Shown here: positions 15,755 through 24,690 of the stretch, piece after piece | How positions within the stretch are numbered: position 1 is the stretch's first letter | Layout: every line of letters begins with the position of its first letter | NCBI GenBank assembly: GCA_964604155.1 | Contig: CAZRXY010000075.1 | Span: forward strand, 1-26,623 | Length of the DNA stretch: 26,623 nucleotides | Reading direction: 5' to 3' | Source: Stygibacter sp964604155 | Lineage (GTDB): Bacteria; Cloacimonadota; Cloacimonadia; Cloacimonadales; TCS61 | The notes under the pieces: generated by a model | The model's database searches: none | Told to the model about the DNA's origin: nothing | What the model saw: only the letters and a program-made list of their open reading frames with translations | Program-made: the position numbers and the translations under genes

Positions 15755-17163
15755 GTCTTATTCGCACAATTTTTGTGATAATGATTGTAAGTGTATTTTT
15801 ATTGATTCTATCGATCAGTATAATCACGATCTATCGTTCTCTTCATATTTACAGGCAGGAAGCAAAAATGATCCATGCCTCTTCTATGGAGGAGCAAAAA
15901 ACATATATAAAGAATCAAGTAGAAAAAATCGCCTTCTATGTGCGGCAGATGATCTATTATAATGAGCAGTTATCTGGTTCTCAGAAATTGGCAAGTGCCC
16001 AATTGCAGGATATGGTGCTCAATGTGCTGGTGAATCTCCGTTATAATAGAGAAGGATACTTTTATGGCAGCACCTATAATGGTGACCCGCTTTTCTCTAA
16101 CGGAGTTATCACCAAAGGCACTGAATCCGTCCTTGGTCTAACGGACCCCAACGGTGTAAAAATAATTCAAGGACAACTTAAGGCGATTGACAAGCCAGAA
16201 GGTGTATTCCTGGAATATTATTGGAATAAACTCAATGAAACAAAGCTTTCTCCCAAAATCACCTATACTATAGCCCTGCCGGAGTGGAACTGGATTCTCG
16301 GCACCGGCGTATATCTTGATGATGTGAACAAAATTATTGAAGATGCCAGATATGATCTTCAGAAAAAACTTTTCCGGCAGATAAATGAATATATCCTGCT
16401 CCTCCTTTTATATATCCTTATCAGCTATATGATCATAAAAAAAGTATCGGCAAAAATAAAAAACAATATCAATTCTCTTACGGAATCTTTCATCAGGGCT
16501 GCCGATAATTATGAAACCATAAACCTGGAACAATTGAACTATCCAGAATTTATAAGTATCGCCAAAGCTGCCAATACAATGATTGCCAGAAGAAAAGCTA
16601 TAGAAGAAGCTTTGAGCCAAAGTGAGCACAAATACCGTCAGCTTATAAACACTACCTCAGAAGGATTCTGGATGCTGGATGCCCAGTTAAATATCATCGA
16701 AATAAATGATTCTTTTGCCCAGATGATGCAAACCTCACGCGATGATCTTCTGGGACAGACACCTCTGGAATTTATGGACAAATCTAATTGCGAAAAATTT
16801 AAAAAAATATACTTCACAAATGGTGAACACCACCACCACCACAGTTTCGAAATAGAACTGATAAAAATTAATGACGAATCTCTGCCCTGCTTTGTGAAAG
16901 CCACAAAACTTTACGATGATAATCATAAATGGTATGCCACTTTTGCCTTCCTCACAGATATCACAGACCGCAAGAACTACGAACAAAAGCTCAATAAATA
17001 CCGTTTCCACCTGGAGGAAATCGTTCAAGAAAGAACCGCTGACCTTGAAATAAAAAATAAAGAACTGCAAAGATACAACAGACTCTTTGTAGGACGCGAA
17101 TTCCGTATAAAGGAACTTAGAGAAAAAGTTAAAGCTCTTGAAAAAGAGCTCGCGAAAAACTAA
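15730..17163 (+). CDS. Membrane sensor with sCache and PAS domains, no output domain
   Basis: Topology: a short cytoplasmic start, a membrane segment at about 12-32 (IFVIMIVSVFLLILSISII), an extracytoplasmic sCache_2-type domain at about 36-205 with the usual marks REGYFYGSTYNGD, LTDPNGVKII, GVFLEYYW and LGTGVYLDDV, and a second membrane segment at about 214-235. A HAMP-like linker follows, then a PAS domain (about 295-415, from SEHKYRQLINTTSEGFW) and a coiled coil ending YNRLFVGREFRIKELREKV. That last motif usually links a PAS domain to a histidine kinase or other output, yet the frame stops 15 residues later and the downstream 300 bp show no kinase. GGGAGGG lies 5 bases before ATG 15730, a strong site. 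Small carboxylates are common sCache ligands in the family; the ligand here is unknown. Confidence 0.85.
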   Translation: MQNNNHKLSLIRTIFVIMIVSVFLLILSISIITIYRSLHIYRQEAKMIHASSMEEQKTYIKNQVEKIAFYVRQMIYYNEQLSGSQKLASAQLQDMVLNVLVNLRYNREGYFYGSTYNGDPLFSNGVITKGTESVLGLTDPNGVKIIQGQLKAIDKPEGVFLEYYWNKLNETKLSPKITYTIALPEWNWILGTGVYLDDVNKIIEDARYDLQKKLFRQINEYILLLLLYILISYMIIKKVSAKIKNNINSLTESFIRAADNYETINLEQLNYPEFISIAKAANTMIARRKAIEEALSQSEHKYRQLINTTSEGFWMLDAQLNIIEINDSFAQMMQTSRDDLLGQTPLEFMDKSNCEKFKKIYFTNGEHHHHHSFEIELIKINDESLPCFVKATKLYDDNHKWYATFAFLTDITDRKNYEQKLNKYRFHLEEIVQERTADLEIKNKELQRYNRLFVGREFRIKELREKVKALEKELAKN

Positions 17164-17263
17164 ATCCTTTATGAACCTGGGGTAAGACACAGGTATTCTG
17201 AGAGAATCCACTATGAATAGGTAAAAAAACTATCTTTACTTAGGAGACACAGGAACTATTACG

Positions 17264-17296
17264 CCTGCAATAAAGCCGAAGTATGCAGGACGATTT
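17264..17296 (+). terminator. Weak terminator-like hairpin after the sensor gene
   Basis: CCTGCA (17264-17269) pairs with TGCAGG (17284-17289) around 14 bases, followed by ACGATTTT. The T-run is short. The same 300-bp gap (17164-17463) also holds ATTCTgagAGAAT (17195-17207) and two copies of AGACACAGG (about 17185 and 17245). No gene or known RNA family was recognised in it. Confidence 0.25.
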
Positions 17297-17362
17297 TGGT
17301 GGATAATCTGCATATCAGGTTGAGCAATATTCCAAATATTTCAGAAAGAGACGGTTTTTTAT

Positions 17363-17391
17363 TTGACAATTGTTAGCGTGATCTTGATATT
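17363..17391 (+). promoter_or_regulatory. Promoter of the YCF48-like secreted protein gene
   Basis: A perfect TTGACA (17363-17368), a 17-bp spacer, then GATATT (17386-17391). The leader to ATG 17464 is about 65 bases and ends in AGGAGG. Confidence 0.6.
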
Positions 17392-17463
17392 CAGTATTGT
17401 TAATTGCAGCGAAGATATTTTTTGAAAAGAGGAATAATGAGAAAGCAATAAACAGGAGGAAAG

Positions 17464-19269
17464 ATGAAAATATTTAGAAAGAGAATGATGATATTAGTTT
17501 TTGTGCTTAGTTGTTTGATGTTTGCGGAAGTGCGAGAACGTGGCTGGATGGAGCAGGCTACAGGATTCGGTGAGAATTTTTATAGTGTGAGTTCTGCTAA
17601 TTCTTCAGAAAGCTGGATGGTTGGTGATAATGGATTATTAATCTATACTGCAGATGCAGGTGAGACCTGGAGCCAGCAAATTTCCGGAGTAACGGAAACC
17701 TTATGGGGTGTATCATTTTGTGACGAAAATAATGGAACGGCTACGGGCAATGGTGGGGCAATAATCCATACAACAAATGGTGGACAAACCTGGAATGTTG
17801 TACAGGATGGCTGGTGGATCACCTTTTATGGGGCAGATATGTTTAATGAAAACATAGCCCTTGTCGCCGGGCAAAACACAATAATGGCACCGCTGGTAAC
17901 CTTCACGACTAATGGCTGGCAGACAATGGAAAGCTGCACTTATTATCTGGAGCCTTCACCGGGAAACATGCATGAAGGCATGGCCAGAGATATTGTATGC
18001 CTTGCAGCGGATATCTGGTTCACTGCCAATACTTCATGGCAGGGCGAGGGAGCGATCGCCCGAACTACAAATGGGGGTGATAGCTGGGAGACTATTCACT
18101 GGACAAATAATGCCCTTACAGCAATCCAATTCCCTGATGCAGACCATGGGTTTGCCGTTGGAGACGGCGGCATAATTCTATCGAGCAGTGACGGAGGAAA
18201 CACCTGGGCGGAAAGCTATATCCCCGGAGCAGGATTACTGCATGATGTGCATTTTATTGATGCAGCTACAGGCTGGGTTTCAGGCGATAATGGATTTATT
18301 GCTAAAACAGAAGATGGCGGGATTAGTTGGGAGATGCAGGATACTAATATATTTTCTGAGCTTACAGGTATCCATTTTGTAGATGAAACCAATGGAAGAG
18401 CCAGCGGCTTTTATGGCGTTACGCTATATACGACAACGGGTGGCAGTCAGGATGGTATGATTGCCGGGACTGTTACTTTGCAGGAGGGAGCAGGAAACCT
18501 GCAGGAAGTGGAAATTTCTATTGATGGCACAATTGTGCAGCCGGACAGTCTTGGAGAATATTCTGTTATCCTCGAAGAGGGTATCTATGAAGTTACTGCC
18601 AGCCTGGAATACTATACTTCTCAGATTATTGAAGATGTAGTCGTAGTAGCTGGTGAAACCACTGCCGGGATTGATTTTGTTTTAGATTGGGTTATGGTGC
18701 TTAATCCTCCTCAGGGATTGGAAATTGACCCTTTTACCGGAATTATTAACTTCTTGCCCCCAATTTACTATCCCGGGACAGTACTTATTGGCTATAATGT
18801 GTATCTGGATAATGAGCTATTGGCTATGATCAATGATCTTTCCTATGAACTCTATGGGCTTGAAAACGGAACTGTATATACCGTAGGGGTTTCTGCCGTT
18901 TATGAACAGGGCGAATCTGAGATGATCACAGAGCAATTTATCTATCTTGTTAATAACAACGATGAATCCAATTTAAAGCTATGCTGCTTTATAAATAATT
19001 ACCCCAATCCATTCAATCCTTCCACCACTATTGAATTTATGACTGATATAGATTCCCACACAGCCTGCATAGTTATATATGATGTTAAAGGTAGAAAAGT
19101 AAAATCGCTGGTCGTTGATCCAGCCAGTTCATTTGAGGGTATCTATAGCGTTGTGTGGAATGGCACCGATGAGTGGGGAAAGGCAGTGAGCTCGGGCATT
19201 TATTTTGCCAGATTGATTTTGGCGGAAACAAACACCAAATATATTCATAAGATGCTGATGATAAAATAG
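17464..19269 (+). CDS. Secreted YCF48-like propeller protein with type IX sorting domain
   Basis: A signal peptide (residues 1 to about 20, MKIFRKRMMILVFVLSCLMF) is followed by a YCF48-like beta-propeller at about 30-325, seen as repeats of the form T-x-D/N-G-G-x-T-W (TADAGETW, TTNGGQTW, TTNGGDSW, SSDGGNTW, TEDGGISW), each followed by a GxxxG-type blade strand. Then come a carboxypeptidase-regulatory-like domain (about 332-402), an FN3-like domain (about 405-500) and a C-terminal type IX (Por) sorting domain starting INNYPNPFNPSTTIEF and ending in a GIYFARLILAE strand and basic MLMIK. It should cross the inner membrane by Sec and the outer membrane by the type IX system, ending on the surface or outside. 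AGGAGG lies 4 bases before ATG 17464. It is probably monocistronic. The propeller's binding partner is unknown. Confidence 0.9.
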   Translation: MKIFRKRMMILVFVLSCLMFAEVRERGWMEQATGFGENFYSVSSANSSESWMVGDNGLLIYTADAGETWSQQISGVTETLWGVSFCDENNGTATGNGGAIIHTTNGGQTWNVVQDGWWITFYGADMFNENIALVAGQNTIMAPLVTFTTNGWQTMESCTYYLEPSPGNMHEGMARDIVCLAADIWFTANTSWQGEGAIARTTNGGDSWETIHWTNNALTAIQFPDADHGFAVGDGGIILSSSDGGNTWAESYIPGAGLLHDVHFIDAATGWVSGDNGFIAKTEDGGISWEMQDTNIFSELTGIHFVDETNGRASGFYGVTLYTTTGGSQDGMIAGTVTLQEGAGNLQEVEISIDGTIVQPDSLGEYSVILEEGIYEVTASLEYYTSQIIEDVVVVAGETTAGIDFVLDWVMVLNPPQGLEIDPFTGIINFLPPIYYPGTVLIGYNVYLDNELLAMINDLSYELYGLENGTVYTVGVSAVYEQGESEMITEQFIYLVNNNDESNLKLCCFINNYPNPFNPSTTIEFMTDIDSHTACIVIYDVKGRKVKSLVVDPASSFEGIYSVVWNGTDEWGKAVSSGIYFARLILAETNTKYIHKMLMIK

Positions 19270-19338
19270 TAAGAGCTGGTATTCGAGAGATGTTTACCGG
19301 CACTGAACAACATATTTTGCCATAAAATAAAAAAAATC

Positions 19339-19366
19339 TTGACGTGTTATGGTGTCTTAGTAGATT
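19339..19366 (+). promoter_or_regulatory. Promoter of the ABC/M1 peptidase operon
   Basis: TTGACG (19339-19344), a 16-bp spacer, then TAGATT (19361-19366), about 67 bases before the ATPase start. It follows an A-rich stretch that could act as an UP element. Confidence 0.5.
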
Positions 19367-19432
19367 AGGACAGCAGGTAGGGGGACGAAGTTATTAAGAA
19401 AGAAAAATAGATGATTATAAATGGAGGTTAGG

Positions 19433-20326
19433 ATGACAGTGAGTTTGAGGATTGAGAACTTAAGCAAGACTTACGGTGGAGAAGTGAGGGCATTGTGCGA
19501 TGTAAATCTGGAGATAGGGGCAGGAATGTTTGGATTATTGGGACCAAATGGAGCGGGTAAATCGACTTTAATGCGGATAATAGCGACGTTACAGGAGCCG
19601 GATTCGGGAACAATAACCTTTGGCGAATTCGATGTTGTACGGCAGAAAGAAGAAATTCGCCAGCGTCTTGGATATTTACCTCAGGAATTTGGTTTTTATC
19701 CAAAGGTGAGTGCCTGGGATATGCTGGATCATTTTGCATCATTAAAGGGGATATCGAGGCGGAAAGAGCGAAGGGAGGCATTGAGTTATTTATTTGAGCG
19801 GGTAAATTTATATGAGCACCGCAGGAAGAAGTTGGGGGGTTATTCCGGTGGAATGCGGCAGAGATTTGGCATTGCTCAGGCATTGCTTGGTGATCCGGAA
19901 TTGATAATAGTAGATGAACCCACGGCAGGGCTTGACCCCAAGGAGCGTAATCATTTCCACAATTTATTATCTGAGATTGGTGAGAATAAGATAGTGATAC
20001 TTTCTACGCATATTGTTGAGGATGTGAGTGAATTATGCCAGGAGATGGCGATAATTCACAAGGGTGAAGTATTGATGCAGGGTAATCCCCTGGATGCAAT
20101 TGCAGCGATACGCGGCAAAATGTGGAAAAAGCTGATAGACAAAGAGGACCTGGAAAGATATATGGAAAACTATCGTGTAACTTCCACTCGGCTGCAATCG
20201 GGGCGTCAGCAGATAAATGTATATTCGGACATTTCGCCTGGCGAAGATTTTTCTGCCAAAGAAGCTAATCTTGAAGATGTATATTTTACAACGATAGCTT
20301 CTGAAGAGATAGAGCAGGGGGAATAA
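19433..20326 (+). CDS. ABC transporter ATP-binding protein (ABC-2 type)
   Basis: This is the ATPase partner of the permease encoded next. The 297 residues show Walker A GLLGPNGAGKST (about 33-44), signature YSGGMRQRFGIAQAL, Walker B LIIVDEPTAGLDP and H-loop ILSTHIVED, the CcmA-like arrangement of ABC-2 exporters. The last 80 residues form an accessory domain ending NLEDVYFTT, as in related ABC-2 ATPases. The start chosen is ATG 19433, which has GGAGG and a 5-base spacer; in-frame ATG 19421 has no site. The stop codon overlaps the next start by one base (TAATG), so ATPase and permease are translationally coupled. The substrate is unknown. Confidence 0.93.
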   Translation: MTVSLRIENLSKTYGGEVRALCDVNLEIGAGMFGLLGPNGAGKSTLMRIIATLQEPDSGTITFGEFDVVRQKEEIRQRLGYLPQEFGFYPKVSAWDMLDHFASLKGISRRKERREALSYLFERVNLYEHRRKKLGGYSGGMRQRFGIAQALLGDPELIIVDEPTAGLDPKERNHFHNLLSEIGENKIVILSTHIVEDVSELCQEMAIIHKGEVLMQGNPLDAIAAIRGKMWKKLIDKEDLERYMENYRVTSTRLQSGRQQINVYSDISPGEDFSAKEANLEDVYFTTIASEEIEQGE

Positions 20327-23300
20327 TGTTCAGTGACGTATTTAGATTTGAGCTGAAATACCGTATGAGTAAGTTATCAACCTGGATATACTTTATAATA
20401 TTTGTGGGTTTGGGTTTACTGATAATCAATACTCTTGCCGGTGCATTCACGGGTGCCCGGATAATGATAACTTCAGAGAAGGTAAATCTTGATTCGCCAT
20501 TTGTCAATCAGTTGCTTATCACGATGTTTGGACTTTTCGGCATATTTATCGTGGCCTCGATGATGGGTTTCAGTATTTATCGGGATTTTGAATATCGCAC
20601 ATATCCATTATTTTTTACTAAGCCCGTTAAGAAATCTGCCTATCTATTAGGGCGATTCTTTGCCAATGGTATGATATTGACTTTTATACTGGGTGGCATA
20701 GGATTGGGAATGTTTCTGGGAAGATTTTGCCCCTGGCTTGATAAAGGATTGTTTGGACCTCTGAACTTGATGTATTATATCTATCCCTATTTAGTGAACA
20801 TATTACCCAATGTGTTATTCTCCGGGGCAATTTTCTTTGCCTTGGCGATAGCCACACGTAAGATGTTGCCGGTATATATTGGTGGAATTGTGATATTTGT
20901 GGGATATTTTGCTGTAACTGCCTTATTTAACAGTCTGGCGACCAGAGAGTTAGCAGCATTGCTTGACCCGATGGGGATGAATACATTGGAAATGGTAACT
21001 GAAAATTTTTCTGTGCTCGAGCGTAATACCATGCTGCCGCCATTCAGGGGAGTATTGCTATGGAACCGATTGATCTGGCTTGGTGTGGGAGGTTTGTTGC
21101 TTCTGCTAACTGTGCTAAGATTCAAATTCAGTCAGACAGAAACTAATGGTAAAATTAAGCGGATCAAGGGAGATGAAGTCTTATTAACAAGCAGAGCTTT
21201 GCCTGTGGTGGCAAGGGATTTTAGCCTGCGTCAAAATGTGAGGCAATGCTTCAGCCTGATCCGTCTGGAATTTAAGGAGATAGTGAGCAGTGCAAATTTT
21301 ATCACTATTGTATTTGCCGGGATAATATTGCTGATAGTATCTGTTTTTCAAAGTGGCAAGCTTTATGAGACGCAGGTTTTGCCAATCACGTATAATGTGG
21401 TGGAAGTAATACAGGGAAATTTTCAATTGATCTCATTGATAATTCTACTCATCTATGCGGGTGAGACTTTGTGGAAAGCTCGAGAACACAAGCTGGATGG
21501 CATGCTGGACAGTGTGCCAATTCCTGATTGGGTGAGCTTTTTCTCTAAGTTTTCTGCAATGATCCTGGTGCAATTTGGTCTGATGATTATGGCGAGTGTG
21601 GTAGGTATTGTATATCAGATAATGAAAAGCCATGGTGATATAAATCCGGGACTGTATGCAGCGAATGCAGGTCTGGGAATGATTAACATCATAATACTGG
21701 CTGCTTTGATATTCTTTATCCATATCCTGGTAAATAATAAGTATGCTGGTCATGCGATTTCTATTGGTGTATATTTTGTTATCCAGTATATGAGGTTGCT
21801 GGGGTTAGAGCACCCTTTGTTTCACTATGGCAAAGGTGGTAGCTGGATGTATTCAGATATGAATGGCTATGGCACATTTTTGGAGAAATGGGCTGCATTC
21901 AGAATTTACTGGGCTTTTCTGGCAGCGATTTTTTTGTTATTGAGTACAAAATTTTATCCTCGAGGCAGTGAAAGCAGCTTTAAGCAGCGCTGGCAGATAT
22001 TTAAGCAAAGATTCGCAAAGGCAGATCGCTACCTTGTGGCAATATTATTGATTGGTTTTTTCAGTATGGCTGGATATATTTATTACAATGAGAATGTATT
22101 GGCAAGTTTTAAACGGGCAAAGACACAAGAGAAAGAGCAGGTAGAATATGAAAAACGATATAAACACTATGATGGAATAGCCCAGCCTCGATATACTGAT
22201 GTGTATATTGAGACCGATATTTATCCCTCAGAAAGTAGAGCGGAGATAAGAGGCAGAATGATCGCGATGAATAAGACGGAAGAGGCAATAGATTCTCTTG
22301 TAGTGCTTTTAAATACTGATTTGGAATTTGATTATTTTTCTCTTGATAAGGAAAATAGAGCAAATGTAACAGATATCGATAATGGATTTTATACTTATAA
22401 GCTGGAAGAGTCATTAATGCCCGGCGATGAAATTATAGTGGAATATCAATGTCGGATAGGTCGCAAGGGCTATCATCCACAGATGAGAGTGGTAGAGAAT
22501 GGCACCTTTTTCACAAGCATGGAATTTTTCCCGCATCTTGGCTATAATGATCAGTATGAATTAATGAGTGAAGAAAAGCGTAAAAAATACGGCTTACCTG
22601 AGAAATTACGGATGGCAAAAGTAGATGACGAAAAAGCGAGAATGAATAATTACATCAGCCGCGATGCAGATTGGGTCAATTATGAAGCAGTGCTGTCAAC
22701 ATCGGCAGACCAGACGGCAATCACTCCTGGTTATGTTATGCGGGAATGGGTGGAAGGCGAGCGAAAATTTTATCATTATCAGATGGACCATCCTGTAATA
22801 AATTTCTTTTGCTATGTGAGTGCGTGTTATGAAGAGCAGCATGATGTCTGGGAAAATGAAAATGGTGATGCAGTAAAACTCACAGTATATTATGATAAAA
22901 AGCACCCCTATAATGTGAGAAGAATGCTTAAAGCTTTGAAATCCGGGCTGGATTACTTTACCACAAATTTTGGTGCTTATCCCGATAGACATGTAAGGAT
23001 ACTTGAATTTCCTCGATATTCCGGTTATGCTCAAAGTTTTGCCAATACAATTCCTTATTCCGAAAGCGTGGGCTTTGTAGCTGATGTGAATGATGATAAG
23101 GATGATATAGATTATCCCTTCTTTATAACTGCTCATGAACTGGGGCATCAATGGTGGGCTCATCAGGTGATCGGTGCAAACGTCCAGGGTTGCGTACTGA
23201 TGAGTGAAGCACTGGCACAATACAGTGCATTGATGGTGATGGAAAAGGAATATGGCGTTAACCAGATTGGAAAATTTCTAAAACATGAATTAAGCTCATA

Positions 23301-23973
23301 TCTCATCGGACGCGGCACGGAATCCAGAGAAGAGCTGCCTCTGTATCTCGTGGAAAATCAGCAGTATCTGCACTATAATAAAGGGGCTATCACTATGTAT
23401 GCACTAAGAGACTATTGTGGTGAACAAGCTCTTAATGAGGCGTTGGAAAAATATCTGCTCGCTACAGCCTATCAGGAACCACCCTATACAAACTCTCTGG
23501 AATTTTTAGAATACATAGAGCCGATTGTGCCTGATAGTATTGAATATCTGGTGGATGACTGGTTTAAAAAGATTACATTATACAGTAACAAGATGACCAA
23601 AGCAGAATGTGAGCAGGAAGACAAAAGACGATACCGCATAGACCTGGAATTTGAAACTGCCAAGTTTTATGATGATGGTGAAGGCAACCAGACAGAGGCT
23701 GAGATGAACGACTTGGTGGAAATAGCTGTGTATGGCAATGCCTACGTCGATGGCAAACAAGTAGAAAGACCATTATACCGTAAGAAACATAGATTAACCG
23801 GCGGAAAACATAAACTTACGGTTTTCACAAAACGATTGCCCTCCAAAGCAGCAATAGATGGCAATTATGTGCTGACAGATAAGAATTTCTGGGATAATGA
23901 AACTAAGATTAATATCAGTGGTTCTAATGAAAAAACCGCCAAAAACCGCATGACAATAAGTACTGAATTATAA
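20326..23973 (+). CDS. ABC-2 permease fused to M1-family aminopeptidase
   Basis: There are two ABC-2-like membrane halves (about 1-270 and about 305-555, each starting with an amphipathic R-x-E-L/F-K segment, FRFELKYR and IRLEFKEI), plus a last membrane segment at about 567-585. After it comes a soluble region (about 600-1215) with an M1 gluzincin domain: HELGH at 937-941, Glu 961 in MSEALAQYSAL as third zinc ligand, and HYNKGAITMYALRDY at about 1019, the likely site of the catalytic Tyr. HExxH and the Glu are separated by 19 residues where classical M1 enzymes have 18. No GxMEN loop is seen; EFPRYSGYAQSFANTIPYSE occupies that place. Similar fusions are known in Bacteroidota and relatives, without assigned function. 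The peptidase probably faces the periplasm, following the last membrane segment (inference). It is coupled to the ATPase upstream and followed by two secreted paralogues. Confidence 0.9.
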   Translation: MFSDVFRFELKYRMSKLSTWIYFIIFVGLGLLIINTLAGAFTGARIMITSEKVNLDSPFVNQLLITMFGLFGIFIVASMMGFSIYRDFEYRTYPLFFTKPVKKSAYLLGRFFANGMILTFILGGIGLGMFLGRFCPWLDKGLFGPLNLMYYIYPYLVNILPNVLFSGAIFFALAIATRKMLPVYIGGIVIFVGYFAVTALFNSLATRELAALLDPMGMNTLEMVTENFSVLERNTMLPPFRGVLLWNRLIWLGVGGLLLLLTVLRFKFSQTETNGKIKRIKGDEVLLTSRALPVVARDFSLRQNVRQCFSLIRLEFKEIVSSANFITIVFAGIILLIVSVFQSGKLYETQVLPITYNVVEVIQGNFQLISLIILLIYAGETLWKAREHKLDGMLDSVPIPDWVSFFSKFSAMILVQFGLMIMASVVGIVYQIMKSHGDINPGLYAANAGLGMINIIILAALIFFIHILVNNKYAGHAISIGVYFVIQYMRLLGLEHPLFHYGKGGSWMYSDMNGYGTFLEKWAAFRIYWAFLAAIFLLLSTKFYPRGSESSFKQRWQIFKQRFAKADRYLVAILLIGFFSMAGYIYYNENVLASFKRAKTQEKEQVEYEKRYKHYDGIAQPRYTDVYIETDIYPSESRAEIRGRMIAMNKTEEAIDSLVVLLNTDLEFDYFSLDKENRANVTDIDNGFYTYKLEESLMPGDEIIVEYQCRIGRKGYHPQMRVVENGTFFTSMEFFPHLGYNDQYELMSEEKRKKYGLPEKLRMAKVDDEKARMNNYISRDADWVNYEAVLSTSADQTAITPGYVMREWVEGERKFYHYQMDHPVINFFCYVSACYEEQHDVWENENGDAVKLTVYYDKKHPYNVRRMLKALKSGLDYFTTNFGAYPDRHVRILEFPRYSGYAQSFANTIPYSESVGFVADVNDDKDDIDYPFFITAHELGHQWWAHQVIGANVQGCVLMSEALAQYSALMVMEKEYGVNQIGKFLKHELSSYLIGRGTESREELPLYLVENQQYLHYNKGAITMYALRDYCGEQALNEALEKYLLATAYQEPPYTNSLEFLEYIEPIVPDSIEYLVDDWFKKITLYSNKMTKAECEQEDKRRYRIDLEFETAKFYDDGEGNQTEAEMNDLVEIAVYGNAYVDGKQVERPLYRKKHRLTGGKHKLTVFTKRLPSKAAIDGNYVLTDKNFWDNETKINISGSNEKTAKNRMTISTEL

Positions 23974-23987
23974 AGAGGAGTAAAAAG

Positions 23988-24686
23988 ATGAAAAAAATTG
24001 CAGTGATGATGATAGTAGTTGCAGTAATATTTATTCTAGGGGCAGACGATCAAAACGATTCCTTGTGGCAGAAAGCTTCGGCTCTAGCAAGGGATAACTC
24101 TAATTGGGTTGCTGGAGAAGTAGAAATTAGCGTTTCTGCTTTGGATGATACTAATTCCGAGATGATGAGAGCATCTCTATTATTCAGCTATGAGCTGGAA
24201 GATGGTCAAATAATAGGATATTATGAGGGTGGCACAAGGAGTGGTGAATTGATCCCCGAGCATGATCAGATGGTGCAGGAAATTCTCAAGCAGGATATGA
24301 AACCGGATGATAGTTCACTTTTTTATAACAACGAAGATTGGGAACTGGAAGTGAAGCGGAGAGATATAAACGAGAAGAAGCTTAAAAAACAGTGTGCTGT
24401 ATACGATTTTACCTGCCAGCAACCCACAGATGATGGTAAAAAGATACCCGTGAAGGGTACGGTCTGGATTGATTTGGAATCTGGTGCCCCGGTTTATAAT
24501 GAACATATCATGGCTCCGCCAGTGGAAATGGTTGAAGAAATCATTAATAAAATTACCTATAACTGTAAGAATGGTGATTTTACGATAAAAACGATGGAAT
24601 CTGTGACGGCGGTTAACGCCATGGGGCATAAGGCACGAATGAAAAATAATATGGTATTTAAAGATTACTGGAGATTTGAAGAGTAG
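23988..24686 (+). CDS. Small secreted protein, paralogue 1 of the ABC/M1 operon
   Basis: No known family was recognised. The 232 residues begin with a Sec signal peptide (MKKIAVMMIVVAVIFILGA) without a lipobox Cys, so a soluble periplasmic protein is likely. It shares landmarks in the same order with the next gene: DD-x-N-x-x-LW-x-KA near the mature N-terminus, QDMKPDDSSLF at about 103-113, GTVWIDLESGAP in the middle of the second half, and a terminal DYW-x-FE. GAGGAG lies 7 bases before ATG 23988, 14 bp after the permease gene. Position and pairing suggest it works with the ABC/peptidase machine, as substrate, substrate binder or chaperone (inference). Confidence 0.85.
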   Translation: MKKIAVMMIVVAVIFILGADDQNDSLWQKASALARDNSNWVAGEVEISVSALDDTNSEMMRASLLFSYELEDGQIIGYYEGGTRSGELIPEHDQMVQEILKQDMKPDDSSLFYNNEDWELEVKRRDINEKKLKKQCAVYDFTCQQPTDDGKKIPVKGTVWIDLESGAPVYNEHIMAPPVEMVEEIINKITYNCKNGDFTIKTMESVTAVNAMGHKARMKNNMVFKDYWRFEE

Positions 24687-24690
24687 CATA

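Noticed and set aside
16820..16845. Run of five His codons in the PAS domain as an engineered tag
   Set aside because: It lies inside the domain at a natural loop, not at a terminus, and surrounding codons are ordinary.
17170..17207. GAACCTG and CTGAGA, words found in TPP riboswitches
   Set aside because: They are in the wrong order and spacing for a thi-box, and the downstream gene has no thiamin link.
18525..18539. TGGCACAATTGTGCA resembling a sigma-54 promoter
   Set aside because: The GG and GC are nine bases apart instead of ten, and it lies inside the YCF48-like coding region.
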